Assembly (NCBI GenBank): GCA_002069885.1
Contig: MWCD01000006.1
Location: forward strand, 1-64,000
DNA from: a bacterium ADurb.Bin236
GTDB taxonomy: Bacteria > UBP15 > UBA6099
DNA: 64,000 nucleotides
Reading direction: 5' to 3'
Part shown: positions 8,563-17,521 of the stretch, in pieces
Position numbering within the stretch: the stretch's first letter is position 1
How the letters are laid out: every line of letters begins with the position of its first letter
Notes under the pieces: generated by a model
The model's input: only the letters and a program-made list of their open reading frames with translations
Database searches by the model: none
Told to the model about the DNA's origin: nothing
Made by a program: the position numbers and the translations under genes

Positions 8563-9283
8563 TTTTCTAATATTTAGCTTTTTTAAATGGTTTTTTTACT
8601 GTTCTTGATGAAAACATTTCGCAAAAACAAGATTCTCAAAGTCATACCCTGAAAACGCATTCGTCAGTTTACAGCAAGCTTCGGTCAAATCGAAAAACGC
8701 TGACTCTTTTTCGCCCACCTAAAATTGTCGCATATTATCCGGCTTCGTCGCTAAAATCGACGAACCGGGGCGATTGTTCATAGCAGCGAACTGATTCGTT
8801 GCCACCTCTTTATTTTTTTCATAAACCGTAAGTTCTATTCGCTACAAAAATGCGCCTTGCTGTCCGCGTTTCATCCGCTCTGAAAATCGCTCTCGAATAC
8901 TAATGATGGATTGGGGGTTATATTTGGTCGAAGTCTGACGCTTCATTACTGTGCGAAAAGCCGGCATCTTCTTCGCTGAGTTGCGCGCTGCTACCCCCCG
9001 ATTTTCCCTGAGGTCGAGGATTAAGGTTCGACATAAAAAACGGCATTTAATTTGAGCCGCCGAATAGCTGTAATGGAATGAAGGAGGGCAGGGGAGTTAT
9101 TTCAGGTTTCAAATAGCCGGGCGCAACAAATGCATTTTTTCACAAACTATTGAACTGAGGGCTGGTTTTGAGAATAATTGACCTTGCCCGGTCGCGCGCG
9201 TTTGCGGCTCGCGCGGATTTCTGGGAGCGTCTATTTGGTTAAGATCGGTTAAATCCGAAAAAAATATTTGGGGAGGCAATCTT
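8563..9283. other. Non-coding stretch with a strong inverted repeat
   Basis: About 720 bp with no gene I can support on either strand. The clearest structure is at 8739-8768: TTCGTCG and CGACGAA around CTAAAAT, extended by CCGG on both sides. It has no T-run, so it is not an ordinary terminator. Confidence 0.5.
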
Positions 9284-9664
9284 ATGGCAGACCTGAGCAA
9301 TGTGAAGATGGAAGAACTCGTGAAAGGCCTAAGCAAGATCGCGAAGAAAGACGTCGAAGGGAAATATTCGTTCGACGTGACAGTGTTTGACGACGCCGGA
9401 AATGAATCCCTCAAGTGCGGAATCGTGTTTGACAACGGCGCGGTCGAAGTGCGCGACGGCGAGAGCGGCGAAGATGACGCCGTTCTGTTCCACATCAAAA
9501 AGGGCGGAGTCGAAACGATGAAGGCGATGCAGATCGACGGACTCGAAGCCGCCATGCGCTTCATGTTCGACGGCTCCATCTACACCACCAACCCGGCGGG
9601 AGCCGAGAAGTGGTTCCAGATTTTCGAGCTCGGCGAAGCGGCTCTGGAAAAAGCTCTGAGCTAA
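9284..9664 (+). CDS. SCP2-domain (sterol carrier protein 2-like) protein
   Basis: 126 residues covering a single SCP2 fold with no signal peptide, so probably cytoplasmic. Family-like features are the alternating strands around VEGKYSFDVTVFDD, the acidic/Gly turn DGESGEDDAVLFHIKKGG, and the AMRFMFDGSIYTTNPAGAEKW segment that closes the hydrophobic tunnel. SCP2 proteins bind lipids or acyl-CoAs. ATG 9284 is preceded by GGGGAGG. A strong intrinsic terminator follows. The converging neighbour is a GMC oxidoreductase of the long-chain-alcohol/sterol type, so a lipid role is plausible but inferred. Confidence 0.85.
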   Translation: MADLSNVKMEELVKGLSKIAKKDVEGKYSFDVTVFDDAGNESLKCGIVFDNGAVEVRDGESGEDDAVLFHIKKGGVETMKAMQIDGLEAAMRFMFDGSIYTTNPAGAEKWFQIFELGEAALEKALS

Positions 9665-9695
9665 TTTATCGCCCGCAAAAAAGCGTCAACTAAAG

Positions 9696-9726
9696 GCCGG
9701 AGGGAGAATCTCTCTCCGGCTTTTTT
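9696..9726 (+). terminator. Rho-independent terminator after the SCP2 gene
   Basis: GCCGGAG ... CTCTCCGGC forms a GC-rich stem (9696-9720) followed by six T. It lies 32 bp after the stop codon and is a textbook intrinsic terminator. Confidence 0.85.
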
Positions 9727-9930
9727 CATGTCGCATACGCCTGATATACGCTTTCGGAATGAAGTTATTAACATGTTTGCCGTTGGGGAGCTTAAGGGAA
9801 AACTTTTCATTGCGCGCGCCGAAGCGCGCGCGTTCGCGTCTCCGCTTCTCCACGCTCTTTAAAATGATATTGTAAAAGCGCCTGATTGGAATTTTGTTCA
9901 TATGCCAAAATCCCAATGACGGATTCATGT

Positions 9931-11376
9931 TTATTTTAGTTTTGAGGCGAGGATGCGGGCGGCGCGCATTGCGATTGCCATGATGGTTATCTGTGGATTG
10001 ACGCCGAGGGAGTCTGGGATGGCGGATGCGTCCATGACGTAGAGGCCCTTGACGTCGTGAGATTCGAGTTCGAAGTTGACGACGGAGCGTCGCGGGTCCG
10101 CGCCCATAGCGCAGGTTCCGAGGGGATGGAAGGCCATTACTTCGAGGTCGGAGGCTTTGAGCCGGACAGATTCGAGTTTGCGCAATGATTCCGGGCTGTT
10201 CACGACGGGGACAGGGTGGAATCCGGTGAAGATGCGTTTGGCTCCGGCGGCGAGGTAGATTTCCGCTATGCGGGCGACAGCGAAGCGGAGGTTTTGCGCG
10301 TCGCGAAGGTTGAGTTGGTAGAAAGCGTTGAAGGGGTATCCGAAGTGGCCGGGGATGACGCGTCCGGAGGAAGTGTCGGACACCATAGCGCCGAAGGCGG
10401 AGAGGCGGCGGTAGGCGGCGGCGAGGTCTTTGAGTTCGTGTCCGACGCCGGGGAGCGAAGTGGTCATGACGCCGGGATTGAGGAAGATGCCTTCGAGCGT
10501 GACGCCGCGCGAGGCCCATTTATCGATGAAAGCGCCCTGAGAGATTCCTATGTGGCCGTCGACGATTTCGTTCATTTCGGCGACGACTCGGCCGGCGGGG
10601 TGGATGCGAAGACCCTTTCCGACGCGGCGGGATGAATTGGCGAGTTTTTGTTTGAGCAGGAAGGCGGGAGTGCGCAACGCGCCCATAGCGACGACAACGG
10701 AGCGCGCGCGCGCCTCGAACGGGCCGTCAGGGCCTTCTCCGGCGACCCCTGCGGCGCGCCCGTTTTCGACGATGATCCGTTTGACGCTGTGTCCGGTCAA
10801 CAGAGTCGCCCCGGCGTCGACGGCGTCCGGCACAAATGTGACGTCCATGCTCTGTTTGGCGCCTTCGGGGCAGCCGAACGCGCAGCGCCCGCGCATCTTG
10901 CAGTCGCGGATATTGTGAACGAGCGGCCTGATTCCGACGCCGAGCGCGTCGCAGCCCCGTTTGAGCACGCGCCAATTGCCGCCCAGCAACTCGACATCCG
11001 CCGGCTTGGCGTTTATCCTTTGCTCGATCTCTTCGAACAGGGGAACGAACTCCTCGTAATCCGGGCCGCCCCACGCGGCCACTTTTTCACGCGGCGGCCT
11101 GAAACACGTGGAAGAGTTGATTGCGGTGGTTCCGCCGACAGCGCGGCCGACGGTGATGGACACCGGGGGCCTGCCGAGCGCGACTGTGGTGGCCCCGCTC
11201 AGATACATATCCGAGATGGCGTCCACAAAGCCGCCGAGGTCGGACGGCCTGAACAAGCGGCCCTCTTCTAGCATCAGCACATCGACGCCCGCGCGCGCCA
11301 GAGACGCTGCCGCGACCGAGCCGCCCGCGCCCGTGCCGATCACTATCGCGCCGCTGTCCCTCAGCCTGACCGTCAT
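9931..11376 (-). CDS. GMC-family FAD oxidoreductase (long-chain alcohol/sterol oxidase-like)
   Basis: 481 residues. FAD-binding VIGTGAGGSVAA lies at the N-terminus with an acidic strand end (LEEG). The GMC signature region AVGGTTAINSS is present, as is a Cys-rich segment (CKMRGRCAFGCPEG) typical of the fatty-alcohol-oxidase branch. The C-terminus has HPLGTCAMG and the second GMC block (MDASAIPDSLGVNPQITIMA). ATG 11376 has a GAGGAGGG ribosome site. A longer frame upstream is out of the upstream gene's phase and is not used. The start overlaps the stop of the upstream membrane gene (ATGA), so the two are probably partners. The substrate is unknown. Confidence 0.9.
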   Translation of the reverse strand: MTVRLRDSGAIVIGTGAGGSVAAASLARAGVDVLMLEEGRLFRPSDLGGFVDAISDMYLSGATTVALGRPPVSITVGRAVGGTTAINSSTCFRPPREKVAAWGGPDYEEFVPLFEEIEQRINAKPADVELLGGNWRVLKRGCDALGVGIRPLVHNIRDCKMRGRCAFGCPEGAKQSMDVTFVPDAVDAGATLLTGHSVKRIIVENGRAAGVAGEGPDGPFEARARSVVVAMGALRTPAFLLKQKLANSSRRVGKGLRIHPAGRVVAEMNEIVDGHIGISQGAFIDKWASRGVTLEGIFLNPGVMTTSLPGVGHELKDLAAAYRRLSAFGAMVSDTSSGRVIPGHFGYPFNAFYQLNLRDAQNLRFAVARIAEIYLAAGAKRIFTGFHPVPVVNSPESLRKLESVRLKASDLEVMAFHPLGTCAMGADPRRSVVNFELESHDVKGLYVMDASAIPDSLGVNPQITIMAIAMRAARILASKLK

Positions 11377-12275
11377 TCGCAACCCTCCTCGCGGATGAAG
11401 CCGACCGCGCGCGCCGCGCTTTCCCTGTTGAAGAAGGGCAGGGCGGCAAGGATTTTCACCGCGAACAACAGCAGACGCACTTCGGGCAGCCAATGGCTTT
11501 CCACTTTCTGCAGCGTCACAATCCGCCGCTCCCTCGGCAGCCTGCGCAGCGTGACCGGCCTGAACAGGATATACATCGGAGACAAGTCGAGCGCCCGGAT
11601 CATCACGCGGCAACCCAATCGCGACACCGGGTCCTGCGCCGCGAACATCTTGCGCGCGTCCGCCAGACACTCCTCTCTGAAATCGGAAAAGCCCAACTCG
11701 AACGCGCCGCCGGGAGGAAACAACGCGTCGCCTATCGCCGCCAGAGTGTCCTCCTCATCGCGGGAGATCAGCCTCGGGCCGGGAGCCGCGAAAAACCACA
11801 TCGCCGCCGTAAACAAAAACAACGGCCCGTCCGTCATGAACCCCACAAAGTGCGCAAGCTGCCCGTTCCCTATGAAAAACGCCAAATAGAACGCGGACGA
11901 ACAGAACTTCGACAGCAGCAACACCGGAACAAGAAAGGCGTTGCGGCGCAAGTCGAGGTATGCCGCGCGGCATATCCAAGTTATCATCGCCATCAGGGAA
12001 AGACTTAGAGCGAGCCAGAATTTGCCTTCCGGCCCTTCCGCCGGGAGAGGGTAGAGGGGCAAGGCGGGAAAAACCTTGGCAGATAACGCATTGACCGCCG
12101 GAGCTATTCCACTGCCGAGAACCAAAAAAAACAGTCCCGCCAACGCGTACATCCACGCGCTGATCAGCATCCATACCCTGAACGCCCGCTCCGCGCGAGT
12201 GTACTCCGGGCCGACCGGCGGCGCCGCGTCCAACTTCTCTGTCCCTAAACGACAAATCATTTCACCGCGCAACAT
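11373..12275 (-). CDS. Membrane protein with gluconate-dehydrogenase-subunit-3-like part, GMC partner
   Basis: About 300 residues. The N-terminal half has roughly five membrane helices (near WMLISAWMYALAGLFFLVLG, the LALSLSLMAMITW region, LVPVLLLSKF and the LFLFTAAMWFF region). The C-terminal soluble part begins RLISRDEEDTLAAIGDALFPPGG, which resembles the short subunit fused or paired with GMC alcohol oxidases. It is translated directly before the oxidoreductase with a 4-bp overlap. Inference: it anchors the FAD enzyme to the membrane or passes on its electrons. The start is uncertain (12275, 12260 or 12323); none has a strong ribosome site. Confidence 0.75.
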   Translation of the reverse strand: MLRGEMICRLGTEKLDAAPPVGPEYTRAERAFRVWMLISAWMYALAGLFFLVLGSGIAPAVNALSAKVFPALPLYPLPAEGPEGKFWLALSLSLMAMITWICRAAYLDLRRNAFLVPVLLLSKFCSSAFYLAFFIGNGQLAHFVGFMTDGPLFLFTAAMWFFAAPGPRLISRDEEDTLAAIGDALFPPGGAFELGFSDFREECLADARKMFAAQDPVSRLGCRVMIRALDLSPMYILFRPVTLRRLPRERRIVTLQKVESHWLPEVRLLLFAVKILAALPFFNRESAARAVGFIREEGCE

Positions 12276-12323
12276 ATCACCACCCGCCTCGCATGTCAAG
12301 GAATATAAACCCGAAAAAAACAT

Positions 12324-13185
12324 TAGAAAAAGTTTTCGCTTTTGGCGAACGTGGAAAAAACTTTTCCAATTTTGCGCGCATGTTCATTTTGTCCGCCGCG
12401 CCCCGTCTCGCTTTTTTCATCTTCCTCATCTCATGATGCGCGCAACCTCGCCGCATTCTGCCTCGCGCGTAGATTTCGTCACGGCCTTCGGTACGCGCAA
12501 AAGCCTTTGCCTTTTCTTAAGATGGTTGGCATACAATAATTAGCCCAGCCTGAACCGGCATTCCCGCCCCGTGCCGAAATACTCCTCCTTTTTCGCAAGA
12601 TTCTCACATGATTCATTTGGTCGCCGCGCATATTGCGGAATATGAAAACAGGATGTCAGTTGCAAAGCGGGTGCTCACTCTGGTTTGCAGCAATTCAATA
12701 CAACTCAAATCAACTCGAAGAAAATTTGAAAATGGTTGTTTTTTCCAAAATTCCATTTTCTGAAACCCTTTACGTCTTTTGCATCGTCATTGTTTCCATA
12801 ATGTGTTTATGGGCCCGTAGCATCTTTATGATGCTTTGTGATACTTGGAAGCCTGTCTTTTGTGTGTGCAAAAATCTGCTTATGCTGGCTTATTATTTAC
12901 TGCCGTGATGTAATATCATGATGAATTTCTACGATTGTAAATGATAGGCATTGGTTCGTAATGCTTAAATAAACAAAAACCACAAACGCAAATCAAGAGT
13001 TTTTAAAGCATTGGTGATCGGCAAGCGATCTTGTCTTAAAGCGTTCTACGGCGTGTTTTTATAGAACATTCTTTGTATTCGTGTTGTCGCATGAGATTCG
13101 TGTCCAACGTCATCAACAAGGCATTAAAACGCGTGAAACCATAATTTGCGCTGTAAACAAATATGTTTTTGGCGCGCGATTGCTG
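12324..13185. other. AT-rich intergenic region, no supported gene
   Basis: About 860 bp between the membrane partner and the 13186-14028 gene. The first 60 bp resemble a decayed family X copy (CGCTTTTGGCG mini-hairpin, then GGAAAAAACTTTTCC). Frames at 12342-12543 and 12633-12908 lack a ribosome site, and their products are low-complexity or hydrophobic without family resemblance. I see no tRNA or terminator. Confidence 0.4.
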
Positions 13186-14028
13186 TTATTTGTTCTGAAC
13201 GCTATAAGTCAAGTAAAAAGTTCGGTCTTTCGGCACATTTGAGCCGGTGGATGTCTGAAAAACAGTGAAACCGACAGATGAAAGACGACCGGTTTGTCTG
13301 GTAAGCCCGGCCCCGATTTTCACCTTATCCTTGTTGAGATAAGAAAAAGACTCAACGCGAGGCTGAGCCGTGCCGAGCGCGGTGTGAGCCGTTGAATAAC
13401 CATCCGTGCAGGAAATGCGGGAGACAAGCGCGCGGGCCAGCCATACGTCCGCGAACACCCGACCGATTTCGAGGTCGACTTCCAGTTCGTCCGGGGTCGA
13501 GCCTGTCCGAACCCTGTATATCGCGTCCGCGCTGTAATAGAAATTTCTTTCTCTGTAATATTCGCCGAAAGAAGCTCCAGCCTCGAAATCAAATGAGCCG
13601 TCTCCGGGAGAATTCAGGTACTGCTCGTCATAGCTTCCGGGTATGCGAACTCCGGCGATCAGAGCTATTGCCGAGTGTTTGTTGTGTATCTGCTTTTTAT
13701 ACCTTACGCTCAGGTCGGAAATCCCCCGTATCCTGTGCGAGGTTACGCCGGGGATAGGATCGCGGGATGAAGTTGTCGAATATCCGGCAAGCACGCTGAC
13801 ATCCGAATCATTGCCCAGTCCGGCGTTGTAGTAGGCGAGGAACTCAAGCCTGCGAGCGTGGTCGTCTAGGTCTTTCTCATTTCCGTCCGGGTTGAGATAG
13901 GTGTTGAAATGGGTATAGGCGGTGGTGAGAGCGAACTGAGAGCGGCCTTTTTCCTGAACCCACGGGCCTGCGGCGGCTACAGAACTGATGGCCGCTACGA
14001 ATATGAGAGCGGAGATAATTTTTTTCAT
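13186..14028 (-). CDS. Predicted outer-membrane beta-barrel protein
   Basis: 280 residues with a clean signal peptide (MKKIISALIFVAAISSVAAA, cut near residue 20). Alternating amphipathic strands follow, rich in Tyr, Gly and Ser, and the chain ends in strand-like TFYLTYSVQNK. The pattern fits a 10-14-stranded barrel; transporters of the phenol-degradation MetA/DUF3187 type look similar, but I cannot confirm the family. ATG 14028 is preceded by TGGAGGCGC. It diverges from dnaA and its 3' side faces non-coding DNA. It suggests a two-membrane cell envelope. Confidence 0.75.
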   Translation of the reverse strand: MKKIISALIFVAAISSVAAAGPWVQEKGRSQFALTTAYTHFNTYLNPDGNEKDLDDHARRLEFLAYYNAGLGNDSDVSVLAGYSTTSSRDPIPGVTSHRIRGISDLSVRYKKQIHNKHSAIALIAGVRIPGSYDEQYLNSPGDGSFDFEAGASFGEYYRERNFYYSADAIYRVRTGSTPDELEVDLEIGRVFADVWLARALVSRISCTDGYSTAHTALGTAQPRVESFSYLNKDKVKIGAGLTRQTGRLSSVGFTVFQTSTGSNVPKDRTFYLTYSVQNK

Positions 14029-14315
14029 TGCGCCTCCATAATAGCGCTGTTTGCGTCAGACGGTTTTTTTCCGTCGCCGTTGATGATAGATAATACATAA
14101 AAAAATAATTCCGGGCAATACGGAGGGGATAAAGCGCGGCGGGCCGACCGAATATCTTTTTGTATCACCTTCGGAGCCGCTTGCGGCGAAGATGAAAAAA
14201 ACATTATCAAAAACCTTTTTTTGCCTGAATTTCCACTTCTTTTAACCTTCTAAGACAAAGAATCTCGCTATGATAGGACAATAAAAACCGGCTCTTGGAT
14301 TATGTTCGAAACTCA

Positions 14316-14344
14316 TTGCTAAATGCGCGGCAATTTGTTATTAT
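14316..14344 (+). promoter_or_regulatory. Promoter for dnaA
   Basis: TTGCTA (14316-14321), a 17-bp spacer and TATTAT (14339-14344). The dnaA ATG follows 110 bp later, leaving a leader of roughly 100 nt. No consensus DnaA box is seen overlapping it. Confidence 0.5.
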
Positions 14345-14454
14345 ATCGTTCACCCTCGAAGGTTGTCACACAGACATGAAACAGACAAGAAACAGGGCGC
14401 GCGGCGGGGACACAGCGGGGGAAAGCCTTTTGGGCGAGAATCGAGTGTTGTAAA

Positions 14455-15810
14455 ATGTCTCTGGACGATATCTGGAAAAAAACCGTCGAGGCCCTCGAGT
14501 CGAAGATAAACCATTCGGTTTATATGCTTCTCATCAAGCAGATCGCTCCCGTGTCTCTCGATGAAAGCACGCTGTATCTTAAAATCCCCGGAACGATGTC
14601 GATGAGCTACCTTGCCGAGCACAAGGAAGAGATTGAAGAAGCGGTTTCCGAAATACTGGGCATCAAGATCGATGTTGTGGCGATACAGGACGAGTCGCCG
14701 GAAACAATCGACGCAAAAGCGTCTCGCAAGCAGTCTGCCGCGCTAGAAAAACCGGCCGAGCCGCCTCATCCGTCCCGCATCGGAGCCGCTCCCCATCTCA
14801 ATCCGAAGTACACCTTCGATAATTTTGTCAGAGGCTCTACAAATCAGATTGCATACAGCGCCGCCCGCGCCGTCGCCGAGGCTCCCGGCAACGTCTATAA
14901 CCCCCTATTTTTCTACGGCGGCGTCGGCATTGGCAAAACCCACCTCATGCAGGCTATCGGCCACTATATTGCTTCGACCCGCCCGAATCTGATTATTGCA
15001 TATAAAACGACAAATTGGTTCATCCATGAATTCACCACCAGCATCCGCGAAAATCGAATGCATGATTTCCGAAATCACTATCACAAAATAGATGTTCTTC
15101 TTCTCGACGATATTCAATTTATAGAGGGCAAAGAAGCCACTCAGGAAGAATTTCACCAGATTTTTAACGATTTTTATGAACGAAAGAAGCAGGTCGTTTT
15201 AACATGCGACCGCCCGCCGAAGGATCTGCCCAAAATCGAGGACAGGATAATCAGCCGCTTGAGTTGGGGTCTTGTTTGCGATATCCAGCAACCTGATTTT
15301 GAAACCCGCGTTTCGATTATCAGAAACAAGCTCGACATCGAAGGCAATTATCTTCCTGAAGACATCATTAATTACATCGCCGAATATATCAGGACCGATA
15401 TAAGGATGCTCGAAGGCGCGCTGAACAGGCTTTTCGCTTATTCTAAGGTATCAGGCAAGGAAATAAACCTCGAAAGCGCGGAAAGAATAATCAAGGATAT
15501 CTCTCCTGAAAGCAAAAAAGAAGCTGTGACAGTTCAGAAGATTGTTAAGATAGTGGCAAACCACTACAATCTTGACGCGGCGGCCGTACTTGGCAAAAGC
15601 AGAAAGAAAGAACTTGCTCTAGCCCGCTCTGTCGCTATGTATCTTGCTTATGACATAACAAAACTTCCCCAGAGTTCCATTGGAAACGAGTTCTCCGGGC
15701 GAGACCATTCGACCGTCATATATTCATTGGAAAAAATCAGGTCGGAGATGGAATCCGACCCGGAGTTCAAGAAAACCATACAATATTTAAAGGATAGAAT
15801 AACCGGTTGA
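14455..15810 (+). CDS. dnaA: Chromosomal replication initiator protein DnaA
   Basis: 451 residues. Domain I at the N-terminus (DDIWKKTVEALESKI) is followed by a short linker and the AAA+ core beginning at KYTFDNFVRGSTNQ. Walker A GGVGIGKTHL is near residue 160, Walker B VLLLDDIQF near residue 215, and arginine-finger and sensor regions are intact. The C-terminal DNA-binding domain has the DnaA signature SIGNEFSGRDHSTVIYSLEKI. No strong ribosome site precedes the ATG, which is common for dnaA. It is followed by dnaN, with an AT-rich gap between them that may hold the origin. Confidence 0.98.
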   Translation: MSLDDIWKKTVEALESKINHSVYMLLIKQIAPVSLDESTLYLKIPGTMSMSYLAEHKEEIEEAVSEILGIKIDVVAIQDESPETIDAKASRKQSAALEKPAEPPHPSRIGAAPHLNPKYTFDNFVRGSTNQIAYSAARAVAEAPGNVYNPLFFYGGVGIGKTHLMQAIGHYIASTRPNLIIAYKTTNWFIHEFTTSIRENRMHDFRNHYHKIDVLLLDDIQFIEGKEATQEEFHQIFNDFYERKKQVVLTCDRPPKDLPKIEDRIISRLSWGLVCDIQQPDFETRVSIIRNKLDIEGNYLPEDIINYIAEYIRTDIRMLEGALNRLFAYSKVSGKEINLESAERIIKDISPESKKEAVTVQKIVKIVANHYNLDAAAVLGKSRKKELALARSVAMYLAYDITKLPQSSIGNEFSGRDHSTVIYSLEKIRSEMESDPEFKKTIQYLKDRITG

Positions 15811-16047
15811 AAAGCCGTCAGTTGATGTTGAAATGAAAAGCGCCCTCACGCAAACTCGCGCAACCCCCGGTGAAATACACCACATTAATGCACTTTTCAT
15901 AAAATTATCAACACCTATTTTCAAAAGAATGCGCTTATATTAGAATATATTTTTAGTTTTACACAATTGCACTGCAATATTAATAATAATAAGTTAAAAT
16001 ATTTAAAAGAACTGACAAAGGAAAAAGCGGGTAAAGGAGTTAAAAAG
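15811..16047. other. AT-rich dnaA-dnaN gap, candidate oriC
   Basis: It contains TTATCAACA at 15905-15913 (one mismatch to TTATCCACA) and TTTTACACA at 15957-15965 (one mismatch to TTATACACA). Between them lies a strongly AT-rich stretch (TTATATTAGAATATATTTTTAG) of the kind that unwinds at origins. The dnaN ribosome site AAAGGAG ends the gap. This is suggestive only; two boxes are few for an origin. Confidence 0.4.
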
Positions 16048-17151
16048 ATGAAATTCTTCTGTTCGAGGGACAAGCTGATAAAGAACTTACAGATAGCGCA
16101 GAGGGCTGTCGACGCTAAGAGCCAAGCTGCTGTCTTGAGAAATGTTCTCATGGACGCGTCTGGCGGGAAACTGAACCTTGTCGGGTACGACCACCGAATG
16201 GGGATCAGGACAAGCATAGACTGTCAGATAGACACAGAGGGCAGCATTACCGTTCCATGCGCGCTCCTGATTGACATTTTAGGTGTCATGCAGGAGGAAC
16301 AGGTCTACTTCACTCTTGAAGACAGCTCAATGAAAGTGGAGTGCGGAAGATCGAAGTATAACCTTTCGTGCATTTCTGCGGACGATTTCCCTCCTTTCCC
16401 GAAAATTGAAGGAAAAGACACATTCGAGATGGAAGCCGGCGTGCTCGAAACAGGGATTCGCCAGACAATATTTGCCACCAACCCTGACGACCACAGGGCT
16501 TTCATGGGCGGAGTCCTTCTCAACCTTGAAAAAAATGAAATCAAATTCGTGTCCACTGACGGGCACAGGCTGGCGATGAGAAAGTTCGACGTTCCCGGCG
16601 GCGCGCTGCCGACGCAGAAAGTGATAATTCCGACAAGGACGCTCAACGAGCTTCTTAGGATTCTGCCGGACGCGGGCGAGGAAAAAGTAAAAGTCACCGT
16701 CGACGTGAAATCAATATCTTTCACGCTGGACGGCGTGTTCGTCACCTCCCGGCTCGTCGAAGCGGAATATCCCAAGTTCGAAAAAGTCATACCCACCCGC
16801 GCGGAAGGCCAGTGCAGAATCAATAGGACTCGCATGATAGGCTCCGTCAGAGGCGCTTCCATCATGGCCAGATCAAAGGAAAACAGGGACCTCATCGAGA
16901 TAAATGTCACCGACGACAGCATAAAATTCACTTCCAGCACGCAGGACGTGGGCAGCGCGAGCGAAGAACTCGAAGTCGTCAAGAAGGGCAAGGACATCCG
17001 CGTCGCTTTCAACTCGAAATACATACTTGATTTCCTCGGCGCGGTGGAAGAGGACGAAGTGGTGTTCGACTACACCGAAGAGCTTGATCCCGGCCTCTTC
17101 CACACCGATATGCCCGGATACACATACGTCCTGATGCCGATCAAGGTTTAA
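16048..17151 (+). CDS. dnaN: DNA polymerase III beta subunit (sliding clamp)
   Basis: 367 residues. It forms the ring that tethers polymerase III to DNA. The start MKFFCSRDKLIKNLQIAQRAV is typical, the three clamp domains repeat in order, and the final strand YTYVLMPIKV ends in the P(I/V)(R/K) pattern conserved in clamps. ATG 16048 is chosen because AAAGGAG lies 9 bp before it; an in-frame extension upstream lies in the AT-rich gap and lacks conservation. The stop TAA overlaps the ATG of the next gene (TAATG). Confidence 0.97.
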   Translation: MKFFCSRDKLIKNLQIAQRAVDAKSQAAVLRNVLMDASGGKLNLVGYDHRMGIRTSIDCQIDTEGSITVPCALLIDILGVMQEEQVYFTLEDSSMKVECGRSKYNLSCISADDFPPFPKIEGKDTFEMEAGVLETGIRQTIFATNPDDHRAFMGGVLLNLEKNEIKFVSTDGHRLAMRKFDVPGGALPTQKVIIPTRTLNELLRILPDAGEEKVKVTVDVKSISFTLDGVFVTSRLVEAEYPKFEKVIPTRAEGQCRINRTRMIGSVRGASIMARSKENRDLIEINVTDDSIKFTSSTQDVGSASEELEVVKKGKDIRVAFNSKYILDFLGAVEEDEVVFDYTEELDPGLFHTDMPGYTYVLMPIKV

Positions 17152-17498
17152 TGGCGGCTGAAAAACGCCCACAACTCAAGAAGTTCGGGTCTGTTCTGGA
17201 CTACATAAAAAAAGTCTACGGAATAGACGAGAAAATTGAGTTGCACGAAGCCGTCAAAGACTGGCAGAGCATAGCGGGAGCGGACTTGGCGAAACATTCC
17301 AAGCCGCTCTTCTTCCAGAATCGAATTCTCTATATCGGAATCGAAGGCTCCGCATGGGCGCAGGAAATCTCATTCCGCAAACGAATGATTATCGACGGGG
17401 TGAACAACCGCCTCGGCCGCCCACATGTCAAAGACATCCGAACTCAACGCCTCGACGATAAAAACAACCGCCCATCAGACCGGAAAACCAAAAGATAA
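17151..17498 (+). CDS. dciA: DciA-type (DUF721) replicative helicase loader
   Basis: 115 residues of the DUF721 family. The core shows AVKDWQSIAGADLAKHSKPLFF, then GIEGSAWAQEISFRKRMIIDGVN. The SxWAQEL-like motif and the W-x5-G-x3-A-xHS pattern are characteristic. DciA proteins help load the DnaB helicase in bacteria that lack DnaC/DnaI. The gene is coupled to dnaN (TAATG) and takes the place often held by recF or gyrB. The C-terminal tail is Lys/Arg-rich. A family X repeat follows within 25 bp of the stop. Confidence 0.88.
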   Translation: MAAEKRPQLKKFGSVLDYIKKVYGIDEKIELHEAVKDWQSIAGADLAKHSKPLFFQNRILYIGIEGSAWAQEISFRKRMIIDGVNNRLGRPHVKDIRTQRLDDKNNRPSDRKTKR

Positions 17499-17521
17499 CA
17501 GCTTCAAAAAGTCGAAAAACA

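Noticed and set aside
9686-10519. 277-codon Arg/Pro-rich frame in the GMC gene region
   Set aside because: Out-of-phase shadow of the GMC gene; extreme Arg/Pro composition.
11101-11115. CACGTG core resembling parS
   Set aside because: GAAACACGTGGAAG lacks the parS arms; the half site at 53995-54010 fails likewise.
12633-12908. 91-codon hydrophobic frame
   Set aside because: No ribosome site; the Cys/Phe/Leu-rich product is typical of AT-rich non-coding DNA.
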